Assembly: GCF_000382185.1 (NCBI RefSeq)
Contig: NZ_KB907784.1
Location: 3,984,022-4,048,021, forward strand
Direction: 5' to 3'
Length of the DNA: 64,000 bases
Source: Bordetella sp. FB-8
GTDB lineage: Bacteria; Pseudomonadota; Gammaproteobacteria; Burkholderiales; Burkholderiaceae_B
Positions 61,239 through 64,000 of the stretch are shown here, in pieces. The position numbers were made by a program, and so were the translations under genes. Numbering within the stretch: position 1 is the stretch's first letter; each line of letters begins with the position of its first letter. The notes below the pieces were generated by a model. It was given only the letters and a program-made list of their open reading frames with translations. It had not been told where the DNA came from and did not search any database.

Positions 61239-61414
61239 TCCTCATCTCCCTTGTGGTAGCGGCGAAAGACCAGCCAGGTCAGGAAGGCCGTCACGGGTAT
61301 CCACAGCAGCTGATACCAGTAGAAAAATGGAAAGCCGAACAAAGAGGGTTCGAGTTTATTGAAGAAGGGCACCCATAGGAGGCCGATGAAGGGTAGTAAA
61401 AGAATGATCCACAT
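61235..61414 (-). CDS. DUF3311 small membrane partner of MctP
   Basis: A 59-residue protein, MWIILLLPFIGLLWVPFFNK onward, with two membrane helices and a charged end (RRYHKGDEE). DUF3311 genes precede sodium:solute symporter genes widely and are thought to be transporter accessory subunits. Its stop overlaps the mctP start (ATGA), so both are translated together. The start at 61414 follows AAAGGAG. It is below the usual length cut-offs. Confidence 0.85.
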   Translation of the reverse strand: MWIILLLPFIGLLWVPFFNKLEPSLFGFPFFYWYQLLWIPVTAFLTWLVFRRYHKGDEE

Positions 61415-61621
61415 AATCTCGATATTCTCCTTTGTCAGAATTTAGGGTCGTCGGAACCGGTCAGGGATGCGCGGCTTCGGGCGGACCTCGCGCTCATGGC
61501 AGCCGGCCTTGTGGGCAGGCGGCACGCGCTTATCTCCCGCGCTCATTGTCAGGGTCTTTCCTCGAAAAGAACGAAAAATCCCTGATAATCACCTGACTTT
61601 GTGTTGCATAAACGAAACAAA

Positions 61622-62530
61622 ATGACTCATACCCTCCCGGTCCGCAGGCCGCTCGATACCTTCGGCACCGGCGTGCTGGTCCTGCTCTGTCTTTGCTGGA
61701 GCCTGCAGCAGATTTTCCTCAAACTGGCCGCGCACGACGTCTCCCCCACCTTGCAGCTTGGCTTGCGCTCGCTGATCGCCGCAGCGGTGCTGGGCATCGT
61801 CGTGTTGCGCCGGGAAGGCCGCAAGATCCTCGCCGACGGCACGCTGGGGGCGGGCCTGCTGGTGGGCGCGGCATTCGCCGCAGAATTCCTGCTGGTCGGG
61901 TTGAGCCTGGAGCGCACCACAGCCTCACACTCCATCGTGTTCCTCTACACCGCGCCCATCTTTACGGCGCTGGGCATGCATGCCACGCGGCCGGAAGAAC
62001 GCCTGAGCCGCTGGCAGTGGCTGGGCATCGCCGTCGCCTTCGCCGGCATCGCGCTGGCTTTCCTGACCAAAGAGAGCAAGGCGCCAACCGGCGCCGGCCC
62101 GAGCCTGACGGGCGATCTGCTGGCACTGGCCGCTGGCGCGGCCTGGGGACTGAGCACCGTGCTGATCCGCAACACCCGGTTGTCGGAGGCAGCGGCGGAC
62201 AAGACCCTCTTCTACCAGTTGCTGGTGGCCGGCGTGATCCTGTACGCCTGGCATCTGGCAAGCCACGACCCCGCGCCCTCCTGGACTCCCATGGCCTACG
62301 CCAGCCTGGCCTACCTGGTCGTCGTGATCTGCCTGATCAGCTATCTGACCTGGTTCTGGATGCTGCGCAGCTACCTGGCCACGCAGATGTCGGTGCTGGC
62401 TTTTCTTGCGCCGATACTGGGCGTGATTTTCGGCGCCCTCATCCTGCACGAACCGCTGGAGCCGCCTTTCGTTGCCGGTTCCGCCCTGACCCTGGTGGGC
62501 ATCGTGCTGGTGGTGCGGGCCAGGAATTGA
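61622..62530 (+). CDS. EamA-family (DMT) permease
   Basis: A 302-residue membrane protein with ten predicted helices in two EamA repeats, for example LCLCWSLQQIFLKLAAHDV at the start and FLAPILGVIFGALILHEPLE near the end. The family exports or imports amino acids and other small metabolites. The start ATG at 61622 is seven codons into a frame that begins with GTG. No substrate can be inferred from the sequence. Confidence 0.9.
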   Translation: MTHTLPVRRPLDTFGTGVLVLLCLCWSLQQIFLKLAAHDVSPTLQLGLRSLIAAAVLGIVVLRREGRKILADGTLGAGLLVGAAFAAEFLLVGLSLERTTASHSIVFLYTAPIFTALGMHATRPEERLSRWQWLGIAVAFAGIALAFLTKESKAPTGAGPSLTGDLLALAAGAAWGLSTVLIRNTRLSEAAADKTLFYQLLVAGVILYAWHLASHDPAPSWTPMAYASLAYLVVVICLISYLTWFWMLRSYLATQMSVLAFLAPILGVIFGALILHEPLEPPFVAGSALTLVGIVLVVRARN

Positions 62531-62534
62531 GCCT

Positions 62535-63242
62535 TCAGGCCAGATCGCCCAGGCGGCGGCGCTGCCGCCCCTGCGCATCGAAATTGTCGGGCGCCAGCCA
62601 ACGCTCGAATGCCGCCTTGCGGGCCGGCCATTCATTGTCGAGCAGTGAAAACCAGGCTGTGTCGCGCGAGCGTCCCTTGTAAACCACGGCCTGACGGAAG
62701 ATGCCCTCGAAGCGAAAGCCCAGCCGCTGGGCCGTGGCGCGCGATGGCTCGTTCAGGCTGTCGCACTTCCATTCGTAGCGGCGATAGCCCAACTCGTCGA
62801 AAACGCGCTGCATCAGCAGGTACTGTGCCTCGGTGGAAATCGGCGTACGCTGCAGGAGCGGCGAGAACGTCACATGGCCGACCTCGACCACCCCGTTGGC
62901 GGGATCGATGCGCATCAGCGCGAGCGTGCCCACCGCGCCGCCCGTGGACAGGTCAATCACGGCATGATGCAGCGGGTCCTCGCTGGATGCGGCCTTTTCC
63001 AGCCAGGCACGGTAATCGGCAGAATCGGCGTAAGGCCCCACGGTCAGGTAGGTCCAGGCGCGCCCGTCGGCGGCCTGCTCAAAGGCCCGGACCAGATCGT
63101 CGGCATGGCGCGCGGGATCGAGTGGCTCGATACGGCAGAAACGGCCCTGGACGGACGTGCGTGGCGGGCGCGGGCGCGCGCTCCAGCCAGGCAGTTCTGG
63201 ACCTATGGGCTGGTCGTATTCGTTGGTGCGCGGGGCGGACAT
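62535..63242 (-). CDS. GNAT-family N-acetyltransferase
   Basis: A 235-residue protein of the RimJ/RimL-type GNAT group: VGHVTFSPLLQRTPISTEAQ, YLLMQRVFDELGYRRYEWKC, SLNEPSRATAQRLGFRFEG and a FRQAVVYKGRSRDTAWFSLL end. The start at 63242 (MSAPRTNEYD) has AGGAG at good spacing; 63287 and 63314 are in-frame alternatives. It converges with the EamA gene with five bases between the stops. The acetyl acceptor is unknown. Confidence 0.9.
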   Translation of the reverse strand: MSAPRTNEYDQPIGPELPGWSARPRPPRTSVQGRFCRIEPLDPARHADDLVRAFEQAADGRAWTYLTVGPYADSADYRAWLEKAASSEDPLHHAVIDLSTGGAVGTLALMRIDPANGVVEVGHVTFSPLLQRTPISTEAQYLLMQRVFDELGYRRYEWKCDSLNEPSRATAQRLGFRFEGIFRQAVVYKGRSRDTAWFSLLDNEWPARKAAFERWLAPDNFDAQGRQRRRLGDLA

Positions 63243-63351
63243 GCGGGCAATCTCCTGGTCGGGGTTCTGGTTTTTAGAAGCAGCCATGTAGGATAGTGCA
63301 AAAATACCGGTCATCTCATCTCCCTGAACGTCCCCGCGGCGTTTGCGCATC

Positions 63352-64000
63352 ATGAATTACGACTACGACCTCTATGCCATTGGCGCCGGTTCGGGCGGCG
63401 TGCGCGCCGCGCGCTTTGCCGCGGGCTTCGGCGCGCGCGTGGCCATCGCCGAAAGCCGCTACCTGGGAGGCACCTGCGTCAACGTGGGCTGCGTGCCCAA
63501 GAAGCTGCTGGTCTACGGCGCCCACTACGCCGAGGACTTCGAACAGGCGGGCGGCTTTGGCTGGAGCGCGGATGCGCCGCGCTTTAGCTGGCCCACGCTC
63601 ATTGCCAACAAGAACCGCGAGATCGAACGCCTGAACGGCATTTACCGCAATCTATTGGTCAATTCCGGCGTGGCCCTGCACGAAGGGCACGCCCGCATCG
63701 TCGACCCGCATACCGTGCAGATCAACGGCCAGCGCCATACGGCCGAGCACATCCTGGTGGCCACCGGCAGTTGGCCCTTCGTACCCGAAATCCCGGGCCG
63801 GGAATACGCCATCACCTCCAACGAAGCCTTTTTCCTAAAAGACCTTCCACGCCGCGTCGTGGTGGTGGGCGGCGGCTACATCGCGGTGGAATTCGCTTCC
63901 ATCTTCCATGGCATGGGCGCCCAGGTCACGCAGCTTTATCGCGGCGAGCTGTTCCTGCGCGGCTTCGACAGTAGCGTGCGTGAACACCTGCGCGACGAGC
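63352..64000 (+). CDS. gor: Glutathione-disulfide reductase, 5' part
   Basis: The gene begins [20 protein letters not shown] and runs off the window; 216 residues are visible. The FAD-binding GxGxGG-type motif ([11 protein letters not shown]), the redox-active pair [13 protein letters not shown] and the start of the NADPH domain ([14 protein letters not shown]) mark the pyridine-nucleotide disulfide reductase family, and the GAGSGGVRA opening fits glutathione reductase. The start at 63352 is close to the divergent GNAT gene, sharing its promoter region. Confidence 0.93.
   Translation, partial: MNYDYDLYAIGAGSGGVRAARFAAGFGARVAIAESRYLGGTCVNVGCVPKKLLVYGAHYAEDFEQAGGFGWSADAPRFSWPTLIANKNREIERLNGIYRNLLVNSGVALHEGHARIVDPHTVQINGQRHTAEHILVATGSWPFVPEIPGREYAITSNEAFFLKDLPRRVVVVGGGYIAVEFASIFHGMGAQVTQLYRGELFLRGFDSSVREHLRDE

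Noticed and set aside
59883..61259. Long plus-strand frame (458 residues) opposite mctP
   Set aside because: Charged, Gln/His/Arg-rich shadow of a membrane transporter gene with intact family motifs on the minus strand.

Overview
The window holds about 55 kb of a large integrated mobile element followed by about 9 kb of ordinary chromosome. Gene content and protein style (HU, RlmB, MctP with its DUF3311 partner, a narGHJI operon ending in a parvulin gene, H-NS with the KYRHPETG-type tail) point to a GC-rich betaproteobacterium of the Burkholderiales, most likely an Alcaligenaceae member related to Bordetella or Achromobacter. The genus is an inference from family resemblance.

The junction is at 55.3 kb: a tyrosine recombinase (54203-55291) ends 24 bases from the 3' end of an intact tRNA-Val(UAC) gene (55316-55391), the usual layout of a genomic island or ICE inserted at a tRNA 3' end. 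The other end of the element lies left of base 1. From left to right the element carries: (i) an iteron-like array and a GC-rich non-coding tract, then StbB-like and StbC-like genes, a TraD/TrwB coupling protein, a MobF TraI/TrwC relaxase-helicase, a small DUF3717 gene and a secreted nuclease (1-8.4 kb); (ii) a complete anaerobic nitrate respiration cargo, narGHJI plus parvulin and narK, with an FNR-type site (8.9-18.5 kb); (iii) an SOS module of a YedK/HMCES-type protein, a small gene and UmuDC, with a LexA box before umuD (19.5-22.5 kb); (iv) a plasmid-maintenance block on the minus strand: ParB-like protein, SSB, two DNA methyltransferase-like proteins and RadC, interrupted by a plus-strand FRG-domain gene (22.5-31.7 kb); (v) a heavy-metal RND efflux cassette with a two-component system (32-40.7 kb); (vi) DUF932, two FicT/FicA toxin-antitoxin pairs and an H-NS protein (41-45.6 kb); (vii) an IncP-like control region with parA, a tiny membrane gene and a KorB-like parB, two HTH regulators, VapBC, a type IV prepilin peptidase, DUF192 and DUF1173 genes (45.6-54 kb).

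Two systems stand out. First, the 13-bp palindrome TTTAGC(C/G)GCTAAA, the known KorB operator of IncP plasmids, occurs 11 times, all between 46.1 and 52.6 kb, around a KorB-like gene. This looks like an autoregulated global control circuit and possibly the partition site of the element. Second, five non-coding leaders lie directly upstream of minus-strand genes for SSB, two methyltransferase-like proteins, RadC and DUF932. Three share a strongly conserved core and four share a complementary TCAAGGG/CCCTTGA-type closing stem, so they look like a family of structured leader elements. A third candidate is a chain of strong hairpins at 50.8-51.1 kb behind a plausible promoter, with no convincing reading frame.

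Right of the tRNA the chromosome carries hupB, a Cys/Met-metabolism PLP enzyme, rlmB, a GntR regulator divergent from an OsmC-family gene around a perfect palindromic operator, mctP with its DUF3311 partner, an EamA transporter, a GNAT acetyltransferase and the start of a glutathione reductase gene cut by the window end.
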